In this document: positions 1-9,248 of the stretch, one piece after another | Layout of the letters: every line of letters starts with the position of its first letter | Numbering within the stretch: position 1 is the stretch's first letter | Source of the DNA: an uncultured Opitutales bacterium | GTDB lineage: Bacteria; Verrucomicrobiota; Verrucomicrobiia; Opitutales; Intestinicryptomonadaceae | Assembly: GCA_944389195.1 (NCBI GenBank) | Contig: CALXLM010000026.1 | Location: forward strand, 116,199 to 180,198 | Reading direction: 5' to 3' | DNA length: 64,000 bases | Position numbers and translations under genes: made by a program | Notes under the pieces: model-generated | The model's database searches: none | What the model was told of the DNA's origin: nothing | What the model saw: only the letters and a program-made list of their open reading frames with translations

Positions 1-1
1 A

Positions 2-235
2 AAACAATTCGTCGAGGCATTCGAAAAGCTCGGCTTGGAATATTTCTCCGACGGAGCGAATTTCGTGATGGTGAAAGTTCACGACGCCCCGAACGCGTTT
101 GTTCAAATGCAGAAAAACGGCGTTATCGTGCGTCCGAACGTCGGATACGGACTGCCCGATTGGCTTAGAATAACCATCGGAAAACCCGAGCAAAACGACC
201 GCTGCATAGGTGAGCTTTCAAAGATAGCAAAATAG
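2..235 (+). CDS. hisC: Histidinol-phosphate aminotransferase, C-terminal fragment
   Basis: Only the last ~77 residues are in the window; the gene enters from the left edge. The visible end carries the RPNVGYGLPDWLRITIG block, which matches the C-terminal substrate-binding arginine region of class II PLP aminotransferases of the HisC type (usual pattern R-P-x-x-x-Y-G-x-P-x-x-L-R-I-T-x-G). HisC converts imidazole-acetol phosphate to histidinol phosphate in histidine synthesis. It ends 9 bp before the CBS-domain gene, so the two may be cotranscribed. The PLP lysine lies outside the window, so a related aminotransferase cannot be fully excluded. Confidence 0.8.
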   Translation, partial: KQFVEAFEKLGLEYFSDGANFVMVKVHDAPNAFVQMQKNGVIVRPNVGYGLPDWLRITIGKPEQNDRCIGELSKIAK

Positions 236-244
236 AAAGCCGTA

Positions 245-1561
245 ATGTCTCCGCTCTGGCAAACAACCGCATGCGCACTTTGCGCGCTCGCCGCGGCAAC
301 GGCCGGTTCAATGCTGGCCGCGGCGTCGTTTGCGATAGCGACGCTCAGGTTCCTCAACCTAAAAAACGGCGGCGGCGAAAAGCCTAAGCTTGGCGGGGCG
401 GCAAAATTCTGCGTTTACAACTCGGAAAAAATGGCGGCCGTCATATCCCTCGGCAGGCGCTTTTTCTTTGCTGTAGGGGCTATCATGACGTATTTTGCAA
501 TCGACGCCCTCGACTCGTTTTTTGGCGTAGAACCAGGCGCGTTTGCGGAAATAGCGACGGCGCTAGCCGCGGCTGCCGCGGTCCTGCTTGTCCAGTACGC
601 CCTCTTCGACATTCCCGCCGCGCGCATCGGCAGGAACTACCCCGTCCAAACCGTTTCAAAGCTCGGAACATTGATGTACGCGGCGTTTGTGGTATTCGCC
701 CCGCTCGAATTTGCCGCGCGCTGCATCGGGCAGAAATTCCTGCCTAAAAACATGCGCAAACTTGAATCGGGCTTCGACTACATAGACGTCGAAATGATGC
801 TTAGAGCCGACGAAAACGACGCCGATTCCATAACGCCGTACACCGGAAAAATCGTCAAAAACGCATTCAAGCTGCAGGAGCTCGACGTAAGCGACGTCAT
901 GCTGCCAAGGAGCGGCGTGGTGTATTTCGACACCGAATGCCCGAACTCGGAAAATATAAAGCGCGCCCTCGACTCGAACCACACGAGATACCCGCTCTGC
1001 AGGGAGGGATTGGACAACTGCTTCGGCATAGTGCATATCAAGGACATATTCCTAAACGGCGGTGTTGAAAATCCAGATTCGATAGACCTGATGAAGCTGC
1101 GGCGCGAAACCTTCCGGGTAAGGGAGAGCGACAAGCTTGAAAGCGCGCTGGCAAAACTCTTAAAATACAGGCTCCACATGGCGCTTGTCGAGGACGAATT
1201 CGGCGGCGTGATAGGCGTGCTTACCCTCGACGCGGCGCTCGGGGAGCTTGTCGGGCAGATACGCGACGAATTCGACGTCGCCAGGAAGCGCGACATAAAG
1301 GTACTGGGAAGGAAAAAGTACAAGGTGAGCGGCCGCGCCACGCTAAGGCGCGTGGAGGATTTTCTCGACGTGGATTTCGACACCGACGAAGTGTCTACTT
1401 TCGGCGGATTGGTCACTTTTTTGCTTGGCAGATTCCCCGAAAAAGGAGAACGTCTATATCTTAAGAAACAGCGAATAAGAATCGTCGTCGACAACGTCGA
1501 GGACAGGTTGGTCGGCGAATGCACCGTCGAGCTGGAAAGTTCCGACAAGAATTCTAAATGA
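245..1561 (+). CDS. CNNM/HlyC-CorC family membrane protein with CBS domains
   Basis: 438 aa. The first ~160 residues hold about four hydrophobic segments (roughly 5-35, 66-86, 100-122, 138-158), as in the DUF21/CNNM membrane domain. A CBS pair follows at ~215-345 (starting VSDVMLPRSG), then a C-terminal CorC/HlyC domain at ~350-432 with the usual VSTFGGLV...LGRFPEKGE signature. Family members are linked to Mg2+/Co2+ efflux, and gliding protein GldE is a relative. The substrate here is not visible. The ATG is 9 bp after hisC and the stop is 9 bp before aconitase, which suggests an operon. Confidence 0.85.
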   Translation: MSPLWQTTACALCALAAATAGSMLAAASFAIATLRFLNLKNGGGEKPKLGGAAKFCVYNSEKMAAVISLGRRFFFAVGAIMTYFAIDALDSFFGVEPGAFAEIATALAAAAAVLLVQYALFDIPAARIGRNYPVQTVSKLGTLMYAAFVVFAPLEFAARCIGQKFLPKNMRKLESGFDYIDVEMMLRADENDADSITPYTGKIVKNAFKLQELDVSDVMLPRSGVVYFDTECPNSENIKRALDSNHTRYPLCREGLDNCFGIVHIKDIFLNGGVENPDSIDLMKLRRETFRVRESDKLESALAKLLKYRLHMALVEDEFGGVIGVLTLDAALGELVGQIRDEFDVARKRDIKVLGRKKYKVSGRATLRRVEDFLDVDFDTDEVSTFGGLVTFLLGRFPEKGERLYLKKQRIRIVVDNVEDRLVGECTVELESSDKNSK

Positions 1562-1570
1562 CGGCAATTT

Positions 1571-4231
1571 ATGATTATGAACAACCCACTTGGCACACTA
1601 AAAAAATTCGAATCTAAAGACGGCGGGGCCAGCGGCCTGATATACAGCCTGAAGGCTCTTGAAAAATCGGGCTTCAACGTGTCCCGCCTTCCCGTGAGCA
1701 TAAGGATAGTGCTTGAAAGCGTGCTCAGAAACTGCGACGGCGTGCGCGCAACGGAAGGCGACGTAAAAAGGCTCGCATCTTGGAATGCGGCCGCTCCCGG
1801 AAACTACGAAGTGCCGTTTGTGGTTTCGCGCATCATTTTGCAGGACTTTACCGGCGTGCCGCTTCTCGTTGATTTAGCGGCAATGCGCGACGCCGCCGCC
1901 GCGCAGGGCAAAGATCCGTCCGCGGTTGAACCTCTCGTGCCTGTGGACCTTGTTGTGGACCACTCTGTGCAAATGGACTACGCTGGAACCCCTTCGGCTT
2001 TCGAAAAAAATCTCGAAACGGAGTTCGGGCGCAACCGCGAAAGATACGAATTTCTAAAATGGGGGCAGCAGGCGTTTAAGACGTTTTCAGTGGTTCCTCC
2101 GTCCACCGGAATCATACACCAGGTAAACATGGAATATCTTGCGCGCCTCGTGTTCGAGGCAGAATGCGGCGGCGGCAAGGTTTTCTATCCCGACACTCTC
2201 GTGGGCACAGATTCGCACACGACGATGATAAACGGAATGGGCGTTGTCGGCTGGGGCGTCGGAGGAATTGAGGCCGAAGCCGGCATGCTCGGGCAGCCCG
2301 TATGTTTCAAAGTTCCGGAAGTCGTAGGGGTACATATGACTGGCAGGCTCTCGGAAGGCGCGACGTCAACCGATTTGGCCCTGTTTGTCACGCAAATGCT
2401 GCGCCGCGAAAAAGTGGTGGGGAAATTCGTGGAATTTTTCGGGGAAGGAGCGCGGGATTTATCCCTTGCAGACAGAACGACAGTCGCAAACATGGCTCCT
2501 GAATACGGGGCTACGATGGGCTATTTCCCGGTTGACGAAACCACTCTCGACTACCTGCGCCTAAGCGGAAGAAGCGAAAGGCTCATAGCGCTTGCTCGCG
2601 ACTATTTCACTGAACAAGGCATATTCGGCATTCCCGCGGCCGGGCAGTGCGACTATACGAAAGTGCTCGAGCTCGACCTTTCGTCGGTGCGCCCGTCGAT
2701 AGCCGGCCCGAAGCGCCCGCAGGACAGAATAGAGCTTCCGGACGTAAAGGCGTCATTCGAAGAACTGCTCTCTGGCAGCGGCAAAAGCGTGAAGTCGTCC
2801 GCCGAAACAAAAAAGGGCGCCGTTTCAGACGGAAGCATACTGATTGCGGCGATAACAAGCTGCACAAACACGTCCAATCCGTCCGTGATGGTCGCGGCGG
2901 GTCTTGTGGCAAAAAAGGCCGCTCTGCTAGGCATCAGGCCCCCCGAATATGTAAAGACAACCATAGCGCCCGGATCGCGCGTGGTAAGCGACTATCTCGA
3001 ATCCGCAGGGCTGCAAAAATACCTCGATAAAATCGGGTTCAACCTTGCCGGATACGGCTGCGCGACGTGCATAGGAAATTCTGGCCCTTTGGATGCCGAA
3101 ATAGCCGAAGCCGTAAAATCAAAAGACCTCCTGTGCGCAAGCGTGCTGTCCGGGAACAGGAATTTTGAAGCGCGCGTCCACCCGCTGCTGAAGGCCAACT
3201 ACCTAATGAGCCCGCCGCTCGTTGTCGTTTACGCTCTCGCGGGAAGGATAGACATCGATCTGCTCAAAGAGCCTGTCGCAAAAGCCCCCGACGGAACCGA
3301 CGTATATCTAAAGGATATATGGCCCACCTCCGCAGAGGTATCCGAAACGGTGGCCTCCAACGTCAAAAGCGAAATGTTTAGAAACCGCTACGCCGACATG
3401 GGTGGGCCCGAACAGTGGAGAAGCATAGAGAGTTCGTCAGGCAGCCTGTATAAATGGAATCCCGAAAGCACCTACATACAGAACCCTCCGTTTTTTGATG
3501 GATTCTCAATGGACACCCCCAAAACCGCTCCGCTCGAAAATCTGCGGCCCCTCGCGATATTGGGAGACTCCGTGACAACGGACCACATATCGCCAGCGGG
3601 TTCGATACTCCCGAACGGCCCGGCAGGGAAATACCTCATAAGCCGCGGTGTCGGGCAGAAAGACTTCAACTCCTACGGTTCGAGGCGCGGCAACGACAGG
3701 GTTATGACCCGCGGAACGTTCGCAAACGTAAGGATAAAAAATAAAATGGCAGCGGGGGCCGAAGGGGGATACACAAAAATAGACGGCTCCGGAGAAAATG
3801 TATTTATTTTCGACGCAGCCGAAGAATACAAAAAACGAGGAGAGGGGCTGATAGTATTCGGCGGATCCGACTACGGCATGGGAAGCTCGCGCGACTGGGC
3901 CGCCAAGGGAACAAAATTGCTCGGAGTGCGCGCAGTGGTTGCGAAGTCATTTGAAAGGATACACCGCAGCAACCTCGTAGGCATGGGCGTTCTCCCATAC
4001 GAATTCTCTGAAGGCGAAGACGCCGAATCGCTCGGAATAGACGGAACCGAAACATTTTCCATAGAGGGCGATATCGCACCGAACGGCAAAGCGGTAATGA
4101 CGATTAAAAGGAGGGACGGAACCGAAAAAAAGGCCTCCCTTCTGCTCCGCATAGACACTCCCGCCGAGGTCGAATATTACCGGGAGTCGGGAATATTGCC
4201 GTATGTGCTAAAAAAGATTTTAAACAAATAA
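1571..4231 (+). CDS. acnA: Aconitate hydratase (AcnA/IRP1 type)
   Basis: 886 aa, normal for AcnA. It isomerises citrate to isocitrate through a [4Fe-4S] cluster in the TCA cycle. The three cluster cysteines are visible: C431 in [10 protein letters not shown], and C497 and C500 in [14 protein letters not shown]. The [27 protein letters not shown] block of the catalytic domain is intact. The swivel domain (from about residue 655) carries [16 protein letters not shown] and later [16 protein letters not shown]. An in-frame second Met (residue 3) is an equally plausible start. Malate dehydrogenase at 17.2 kb is another TCA enzyme in this window. Confidence 0.96.
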   Translation: MIMNNPLGTLKKFESKDGGASGLIYSLKALEKSGFNVSRLPVSIRIVLESVLRNCDGVRATEGDVKRLASWNAAAPGNYEVPFVVSRIILQDFTGVPLLVDLAAMRDAAAAQGKDPSAVEPLVPVDLVVDHSVQMDYAGTPSAFEKNLETEFGRNRERYEFLKWGQQAFKTFSVVPPSTGIIHQVNMEYLARLVFEAECGGGKVFYPDTLVGTDSHTTMINGMGVVGWGVGGIEAEAGMLGQPVCFKVPEVVGVHMTGRLSEGATSTDLALFVTQMLRREKVVGKFVEFFGEGARDLSLADRTTVANMAPEYGATMGYFPVDETTLDYLRLSGRSERLIALARDYFTEQGIFGIPAAGQCDYTKVLELDLSSVRPSIAGPKRPQDRIELPDVKASFEELLSGSGKSVKSSAETKKGAVSDGSILIAAITSCTNTSNPSVMVAAGLVAKKAALLGIRPPEYVKTTIAPGSRVVSDYLESAGLQKYLDKIGFNLAGYGCATCIGNSGPLDAEIAEAVKSKDLLCASVLSGNRNFEARVHPLLKANYLMSPPLVVVYALAGRIDIDLLKEPVAKAPDGTDVYLKDIWPTSAEVSETVASNVKSEMFRNRYADMGGPEQWRSIESSSGSLYKWNPESTYIQNPPFFDGFSMDTPKTAPLENLRPLAILGDSVTTDHISPAGSILPNGPAGKYLISRGVGQKDFNSYGSRRGNDRVMTRGTFANVRIKNKMAAGAEGGYTKIDGSGENVFIFDAAEEYKKRGEGLIVFGGSDYGMGSSRDWAAKGTKLLGVRAVVAKSFERIHRSNLVGMGVLPYEFSEGEDAESLGIDGTETFSIEGDIAPNGKAVMTIKRRDGTEKKASLLLRIDTPAEVEYYRESGILPYVLKKILNK

Positions 4232-4253
4232 TCCGCACCACACGCTGAAAATC

Positions 4254-4727
4254 ATGCGGGAAGAAACAAAATATCTCGTAAAAATATGCGGCGACACCGC
4301 AATACTCGCAGTCGTCGGAAAGGCAGGATACCTTAATTGCAGAAGCGCCGGAGAATTCTTCTCCGCCGCCGTGGAAAAGGGATGCACAAAAATGCTCGTG
4401 CAGCTGAAGGACTGCACGGGCATGGACAGCACGTTCCTCGGCATGATTGCGGGCGTGGCGCTCAAGCTGAAAAAAGTCGGGGGGGAACTCGTCATTTTAA
4501 ACCCGGGGGAGAGGAACCTCGAACTTGTCGAAAATTTGGGCATCACAAAACTGATAAAAATCTCGAACGAGGCAAAAGAGGGAACCCCGGAGGATTCCCT
4601 GCCGACGTCGTCCGCGCCGGTATCGGCCATCTTGGACGCGCACGAAAACCTCGTAGAGGCCGACTCGTCCAACCTCGTAAAATTTGAAGACGTAATAAGC
4701 TTTTTAAAAAAAGAGAAGGACGCATAA
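4254..4727 (+). CDS. STAS-domain anti-sigma factor antagonist-like protein
   Basis: 157 aa. Residues ~5-105 form a STAS fold with the hallmark CTGMDSTFLGMIAG loop. S59 in D-S-T sits where SpoIIAA/RsbV proteins are phosphorylated by their kinase partner. A ~50-residue tail follows and is unlike the minimal ~110-aa antagonists. The SpoIIE-type phosphatase starts 7 bp downstream and is the obvious enzyme to dephosphorylate S59. No RsbW/SpoIIAB-like kinase lies nearby. The target (sigma factor or other partner) cannot be read from sequence. Confidence 0.85.
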   Translation: MREETKYLVKICGDTAILAVVGKAGYLNCRSAGEFFSAAVEKGCTKMLVQLKDCTGMDSTFLGMIAGVALKLKKVGGELVILNPGERNLELVENLGITKLIKISNEAKEGTPEDSLPTSSAPVSAILDAHENLVEADSSNLVKFEDVISFLKKEKDA

Positions 4728-4734
4728 ACTCAGT

Positions 4735-6168
4735 ATGATTTATACGATATTGACAGTTATATGCACCGCCCTCCTTGCGACGGCATTTTTGCTCTGTATC
4801 CGCGGCAGGCGCGAATATCTGGCTGCGCGGGAAGAAATAGACAGAACCCGCGAGGAAAAATACATAATCATAGAATTTCTGCACAAAACAGCCGAGGACA
4901 TAGGCGCCTCCGACAGGCGCAAACTTTACAAGCGCATAGTTCGCGCAACCGCCCTATCATGCGGGGCCATGAGCGCTTGCGTTTACGAAAAAGACTCCGA
5001 TGGCAGACTCCGCGCAAGGGCCATTGAAGGTCTGTTTCCGCCGCAATCGAGAAAAGTGCGACGACAAAATCACGAAGAACCGCGTTCAAAATTCCTTGAA
5101 AACGCCGTTTCTGAAGAAGTTCTCGAATGCAACGAGGGCGTCGTGGGGGCAGTGGCCACCGACGCAAAAGGCGTTCTCATAAAAAATGCCGAAAAAGACC
5201 CTCGCATAATAAAACACGACGACGACTCACTGAAAGTAAGAAGCCTTATGGCGGTTCCGGTCGTTTTTTCAGGGCGCCTTTACGGCGTACTTGTCGCTGT
5301 CAACCCGATATCCGGAAAATCGTTTACTGAAACTGATTTTTCGCTGGCATCGTCGCTGGGGGAACAAGCCGGCCTGGCGTTGCACAATATTGAATCGGTG
5401 TCAGACCTCATATTGAAAAACAAGATGGAATTCGACCTGCGCCTGGCAAGCAGCGTTCAGCAGTATCTGTTGCCATCGAAACTTACCAACACAGAAAATC
5501 TCGAATTCGCGGTAAAATATTTTCCGCAACAGCTCATTGGAGGCGACTTTTACGATTTTTTTAAATTGAACGACGGCAAATTCGGTATAGTCGTCGGCGA
5601 CGTATCAGGCAAGGGTGTTTCGGCGGCGATAATCATGGCGATATGCCAAACAAAACTGCGCTATATAGCGCAGGAAAACGCATCTCCCTCGGAAACGCTG
5701 AAAAGACTCAACGCCGAAATGGTCGTATCTATGAGGACCGACATGTTTATAACCTTAATATACGCAGTAATCGACGCGGACGCTTCAAAAATAACACTGG
5801 CCCGGGCCGGACATGAACCCGCGCTACTGTATCGCCAAAACAAGAAAACGCTTCCGGCCGAAAAGATTAAAAGCGGGGGAATGGCACTCGGAATGGTCTC
5901 CCCAGACATATTCGACGAAACGATAGTAGATACGTCTTTTGATTTTAACAAAGGAGACATCTTAATCCTGTACACCGACGGCATTACCGAGGCGACGAAT
6001 CCTGACGGTGATGAATATTCTGCCTCAAGGCTCGCCTCCGCCATAGCGGCCCTATCTTCAAGAAACGCCTCCGACCTCAACGACGAACTTATCCGGGGAC
6101 TCGAAAATTTTACAAAAAACTCAACCTATCAGGACGATCTTACTCTCGTCACAATAAAGCACGTTTAA
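4735..6168 (+). CDS. GAF-SpoIIE (PP2C-type) serine phosphatase
   Basis: 477 aa. One N-terminal membrane segment (about 2-22) is followed by a charged, probably coiled-coil linker, a GAF domain (~55-215) and a SpoIIE/RsbU-type PPM phosphatase domain (~240-476). Metal-binding acidic motifs are present: GGDFYDFF with D271, VVGDVSGKGVSAA, LYTDGITEATNPDG and QDDLTLV. It likely dephosphorylates the STAS protein encoded immediately upstream, with the GAF domain sensing a small ligand or redox state (inferred). The membrane anchor places the catalytic part in the cytoplasm. Together the pair forms the antagonist-phosphatase half of a partner-switching system. Confidence 0.9.
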   Translation: MIYTILTVICTALLATAFLLCIRGRREYLAAREEIDRTREEKYIIIEFLHKTAEDIGASDRRKLYKRIVRATALSCGAMSACVYEKDSDGRLRARAIEGLFPPQSRKVRRQNHEEPRSKFLENAVSEEVLECNEGVVGAVATDAKGVLIKNAEKDPRIIKHDDDSLKVRSLMAVPVVFSGRLYGVLVAVNPISGKSFTETDFSLASSLGEQAGLALHNIESVSDLILKNKMEFDLRLASSVQQYLLPSKLTNTENLEFAVKYFPQQLIGGDFYDFFKLNDGKFGIVVGDVSGKGVSAAIIMAICQTKLRYIAQENASPSETLKRLNAEMVVSMRTDMFITLIYAVIDADASKITLARAGHEPALLYRQNKKTLPAEKIKSGGMALGMVSPDIFDETIVDTSFDFNKGDILILYTDGITEATNPDGDEYSASRLASAIAALSSRNASDLNDELIRGLENFTKNSTYQDDLTLVTIKHV

Positions 6169-6202
6169 CATAAACACCACATACAATAAAGAGGAAAACG
6201 AT

Positions 6203-6505
6203 ATGCCAGGAGTCGGTAAACTGCTCAAACAAGCACAAAAAATGCAAAAGGCGATGGAAGCCGCGCAAAGCGAGCTCGAAACTTTGGAAATCGAAGGTTC
6301 AGCCGCAGGCGGAGCCGTAAAGGCCGTAGTTAACGGCCAAGGCGCGCTCAAATCCATAAAAATCGACCCGGAATTTCTAAAGGAAAACGTTTCGGACGTC
6401 GAAACATCGATTGTGGCGGCCGTACAGGACGCCGCGGCGAAGGCAAAACAGACCAGTGAAGAAAAAATGTCGTCGATAACCGGCGGATTCTCGCTTCCCT
6501 TCTGA
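6203..6505 (+). CDS. ybaB: YbaB/EbfC family nucleoid-associated protein
   Basis: 100 aa, the usual size. It begins PGVGKLLKQAQKMQKAMEAAQSEL, the typical amphipathic helix of the family, followed by a short beta region and VETSIVAAVQDAAAKAKQTSEEKMSSITGGF. YbaB dimers bind DNA and are often encoded near dnaX and recR; that context is not seen here. A GAGG ribosome-binding site (aaagaggaaaac) sits just before the ATG. It is separated from the phosphatase by 34 bp. Confidence 0.9.
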   Translation: MPGVGKLLKQAQKMQKAMEAAQSELETLEIEGSAAGGAVKAVVNGQGALKSIKIDPEFLKENVSDVETSIVAAVQDAAAKAKQTSEEKMSSITGGFSLPF

Positions 6506-7328
6506 CAATTACTCAGCCCAAGCAAGATGCCTAATAGAGGGTCTGCCGTCTTTAGGCTTTCCCAAATACCGTTATGCGGTTGCATTTTTAAATTTTTAAC
6601 GGCGCAATTCGCTTTATAATGCGTTTTAGGCGCGCTTTGGCGATTCGCAGAAATTAGCGTATGGTTTTCGGCACACCCTAAACTGCCGCTGTGCTTTTAA
6701 AATATGGGGCGGCATCAAAGGTGCGGAATAAGCTGCTTGCAGTTTGAGGTTTTCATAGTTTGTCAACGCGCTGCATATGCTTCCCACATACTGCCGTTAA
6801 ACATTCCCGTTCGCACGCACGCCCCGTTTTAATTTTATTTTTCCATAGAAGCCCTCCGCTGTCACGCCGTTTTGCGGGGCTTAACTTTCGCAGCAAAAAA
6901 CCTTAGTCTGTTCAATCCTCAAGATTCTTCGTTTATTAAATTTTCTAAACTGCGCATTAAATATCGCGATCCTTTTGCCTTTTTAGCCTCCATCTTTTTT
7001 ATCAATTCCGTAACCATGGCGGAAAACGTAAAATTTTTTCGCTGTTTTCCCGAAACGATCACCTGCCCCTATCTTAAAATTCCCTCTTGCTTTTTTAGCC
7101 ATTCGGCTGTTTATTTCATGCGGCGCGAAGCGCGAATATGCGATATGGATGTTCCCGCACCGCGGTGCGGTAGAAAATCCAGAACGAACATATATTCAAG
7201 CCGCAAAACAGGACTGAACAAAGCGTTAAAAAACTAAGCCTCTGCTTCGATGTAAAATTTTAGCGAAAAAAACATATTCACGCTTTCGCGAACGGATCGC
7301 CGCCTCCGCAGAGTTAACAGTTCCGTCC
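6506..7328. other. Gene-poor intergenic region (~820 bp)
   Basis: No reading frame here has a convincing start, ribosome site or recognisable protein content. A 121-codon frame at 6872-7237 on + has irregular composition and no domain, so I do not call it. The one clear structure is a perfect 16-bp palindrome, CCGCACCGCGGTGCGG, at 7155-7170. The stretch separates the housekeeping block from the surface-protein island. Confidence 0.5.
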
Positions 7329-7661
7329 TTAATATGCAAAATGCCAACGAATAAGTTCCGGATTCAGTCTCAATGCAAAAATCACGCTATAAACTGCGGC
7401 GCTTATAAGGAAAACCGCACATATAAAAACGTTCCCCCAGAATTTTCTAAATTTTATATATTCACCCACATTTTCCCCATCGGCTCCGCCAAACTCCTTA
7501 TATCTAAATTCTTCGTATTCGTCCGAACTAAAGTTTAATTTAAAGAAGATATACAGCAAATATATTGAAAATACGACGAAAGATACCGATATGAGAAAAT
7601 CTATGGAAAATATTATTTCAAAAAATTCCAATCCATCGGAAATGTTTTCTATCTCTTCCAT
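7329..7661 (-). CDS. Small uncharacterised membrane protein
   Basis: 110 aa, family not recognised. It has two hydrophobic segments (about 17-41 and 74-97) with an acidic, aromatic-rich segment between them (SSDEYEEFRYKEFGGADGEN). The sequence is AT-rich relative to the flanking housekeeping genes. The start (ATG at 7659-7661) has only a weak ribosome-binding sequence. It sits 42 bp downstream of the 481-aa PEP-CTERM gene on the same strand and could be cotranscribed. Confidence 0.55.
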   Translation of the reverse strand: MEEIENISDGLEFFEIIFSIDFLISVSFVVFSIYLLYIFFKLNFSSDEYEEFRYKEFGGADGENVGEYIKFRKFWGNVFICAVFLISAAVYSVIFALRLNPELIRWHFAY

Positions 7662-7703
7662 TATGCGCCTGGCTTAGCAAAAGATATTTCCGATATTATA
7701 AAA

Positions 7704-9149
7704 TTATCTTTTCCGGCGGCGAACTGCAAAGACTACAGCAAGCACACATAAAGTCAAAGCACAGAACGATGGTTCCGGAACAGACGCCCCCGCAACGACA
7801 AAATCGGACACAGTCTCTGGATTCCAATCGACGCCATTGCCGTTAGAATCGTGAAACAGCCCGACAAACGCAGCACGCGCGTCTTTGTCGCTATCATATC
7901 CTGACATAACGACAGTTGTTCCCTCTCCGAGAACCAAAATATCGTTCACGCCTTCGGCCGCGCCTGCGTCAAATACGAAGTTTACTCTGTCACTGAGCGT
8001 CAGAGTGACGTTGTCGGCTATTTCAAATATACCGCCGTCTTTTATATCAATTGTCCCGCCGGTCAAAATGGAATCCACTGTCAATTTGGCAGAGATTTCA
8101 TGCGCCAATACTGTAAAAATTTCGCCCTCAGACAAGACAAGTCCGCGATTTGAATTGCTGTCTCCGTTGTTAAAAGAGTAAATGACCCCGTCTCCCACCA
8201 TGGAATTTTCAACGTTTCTAAACGAAACGTCGTCGATTGTAATCGTTTTTACATCGGAGGTGCCGAAATACGCCACGGTAGAACCTCTGAGATCTATGGA
8301 TTTTAATGTTTGGGTATCCGAATTTGCCCTCTGTCCCATGGCTTTGGCAAACATCTCGGCGTTAACGTTTATAAACTTAACGTCGTGGGCAATCAGCGTA
8401 TCTACCGACGTTTTCGCGTTTATGTCTATGCCGCTCCATGAATTTACTGTGGAACCGCTTATGTTTATATTTTTTACAGTATTTCCCTTTAAGCAAAGTG
8501 CCGAAGCCATCGTCGCTCCGTCGAACTCGTATCCGGCCATCGAATCGATACATCCCTTAAAGGTAGAATTTGAAAAATCGATATTTTCTACATTGCCAGA
8601 CAGCGTGACATTGCCGTCGATGGCTCCGAAGGAAACAAACGTACTGCCCGAAAAGTTTACATTTTTCAAAAAGCCGTTTGATACAACTGCGGAACTTCTT
8701 ACCGCGCTTGACGTGGCGCTGAAACTGCTTCCCGAAAAATCGACATTTTCAAGGCTTGAATCTTCCGAAATATAAAAACCGTATAAATCATAGTTGGAGG
8801 TTCCCGATATCTTCAGATTGCGAAAATCGGAATCGATAATCGAGCTTTTTTCAATTGAAAGAACGCTTGGAGCATAAGCCGTCAAACCCAACTCGGATTT
8901 CATTATCGGGAACCTGTCGGCATGGACGGTATTTACCGATACGCTTTCCATTCCGGAATAGTTTGCACCGTCCAAATTCAAGCTGCTAAATGCGGAGAAG
9001 CCCCTGCTATCCGTATAGACGCCGTTTGCGTCGTAGGAATACCCCTCACCGTCCGCTGTTGCATACTGCCATTCTTGAGCCGCCAAAATTCCCGGGAAAA
9101 AAGCCGCCATGAAAGCTGTTAAAAATATTTTTATGATAATTCTCATCAT
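7704..9149 (-). CDS. PEP-CTERM surface protein, beta-helix-like repeats
   Basis: 481 aa. Signal peptide at ~1-24 (IIIKIFLTAFMAAFFPGILA). The body is Ser/Asn/Gly-rich with loose repeats of the form NVxFSGSxF / IDFSNSTF / IDLRGSTV, consistent with a right-handed beta-helix. The C-terminus is a PEP-CTERM tag: VPEPS, a hydrophobic stretch, then RRRKR. PEP-CTERM proteins are processed by an exosortase and sent to the cell surface or matrix; no exosortase is in this window. Two adjacent ATGs exist (9149, 9146). It lies 99 bp downstream of the giant surface gene on the same strand, possibly in one operon. Confidence 0.85.
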   Translation of the reverse strand: MMRIIIKIFLTAFMAAFFPGILAAQEWQYATADGEGYSYDANGVYTDSRGFSAFSSLNLDGANYSGMESVSVNTVHADRFPIMKSELGLTAYAPSVLSIEKSSIIDSDFRNLKISGTSNYDLYGFYISEDSSLENVDFSGSSFSATSSAVRSSAVVSNGFLKNVNFSGSTFVSFGAIDGNVTLSGNVENIDFSNSTFKGCIDSMAGYEFDGATMASALCLKGNTVKNINISGSTVNSWSGIDINAKTSVDTLIAHDVKFINVNAEMFAKAMGQRANSDTQTLKSIDLRGSTVAYFGTSDVKTITIDDVSFRNVENSMVGDGVIYSFNNGDSNSNRGLVLSEGEIFTVLAHEISAKLTVDSILTGGTIDIKDGGIFEIADNVTLTLSDRVNFVFDAGAAEGVNDILVLGEGTTVVMSGYDSDKDARAAFVGLFHDSNGNGVDWNPETVSDFVVAGASVPEPSFCALTLCVLAVVFAVRRRKR

Positions 9150-9248
9150 ATACTATTCTTTATAAATAAAAATCATGAAGCTATTTTTCCCGAAAAATTT
9201 TCTATTTGCCAGTCCGCCTATCCGCTTGCGAACCGGTAGATACCGGAT

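Noticed and set aside
778..1701. 307-codon open frame on - opposite the CBS-domain gene
   Set aside because: Ser/Arg-rich shadow of a well-supported gene on the other strand.
6872..7237. 121-codon open frame on +
   Set aside because: Irregular composition, no ribosome site, no recognisable motif; lies in gene-poor DNA.
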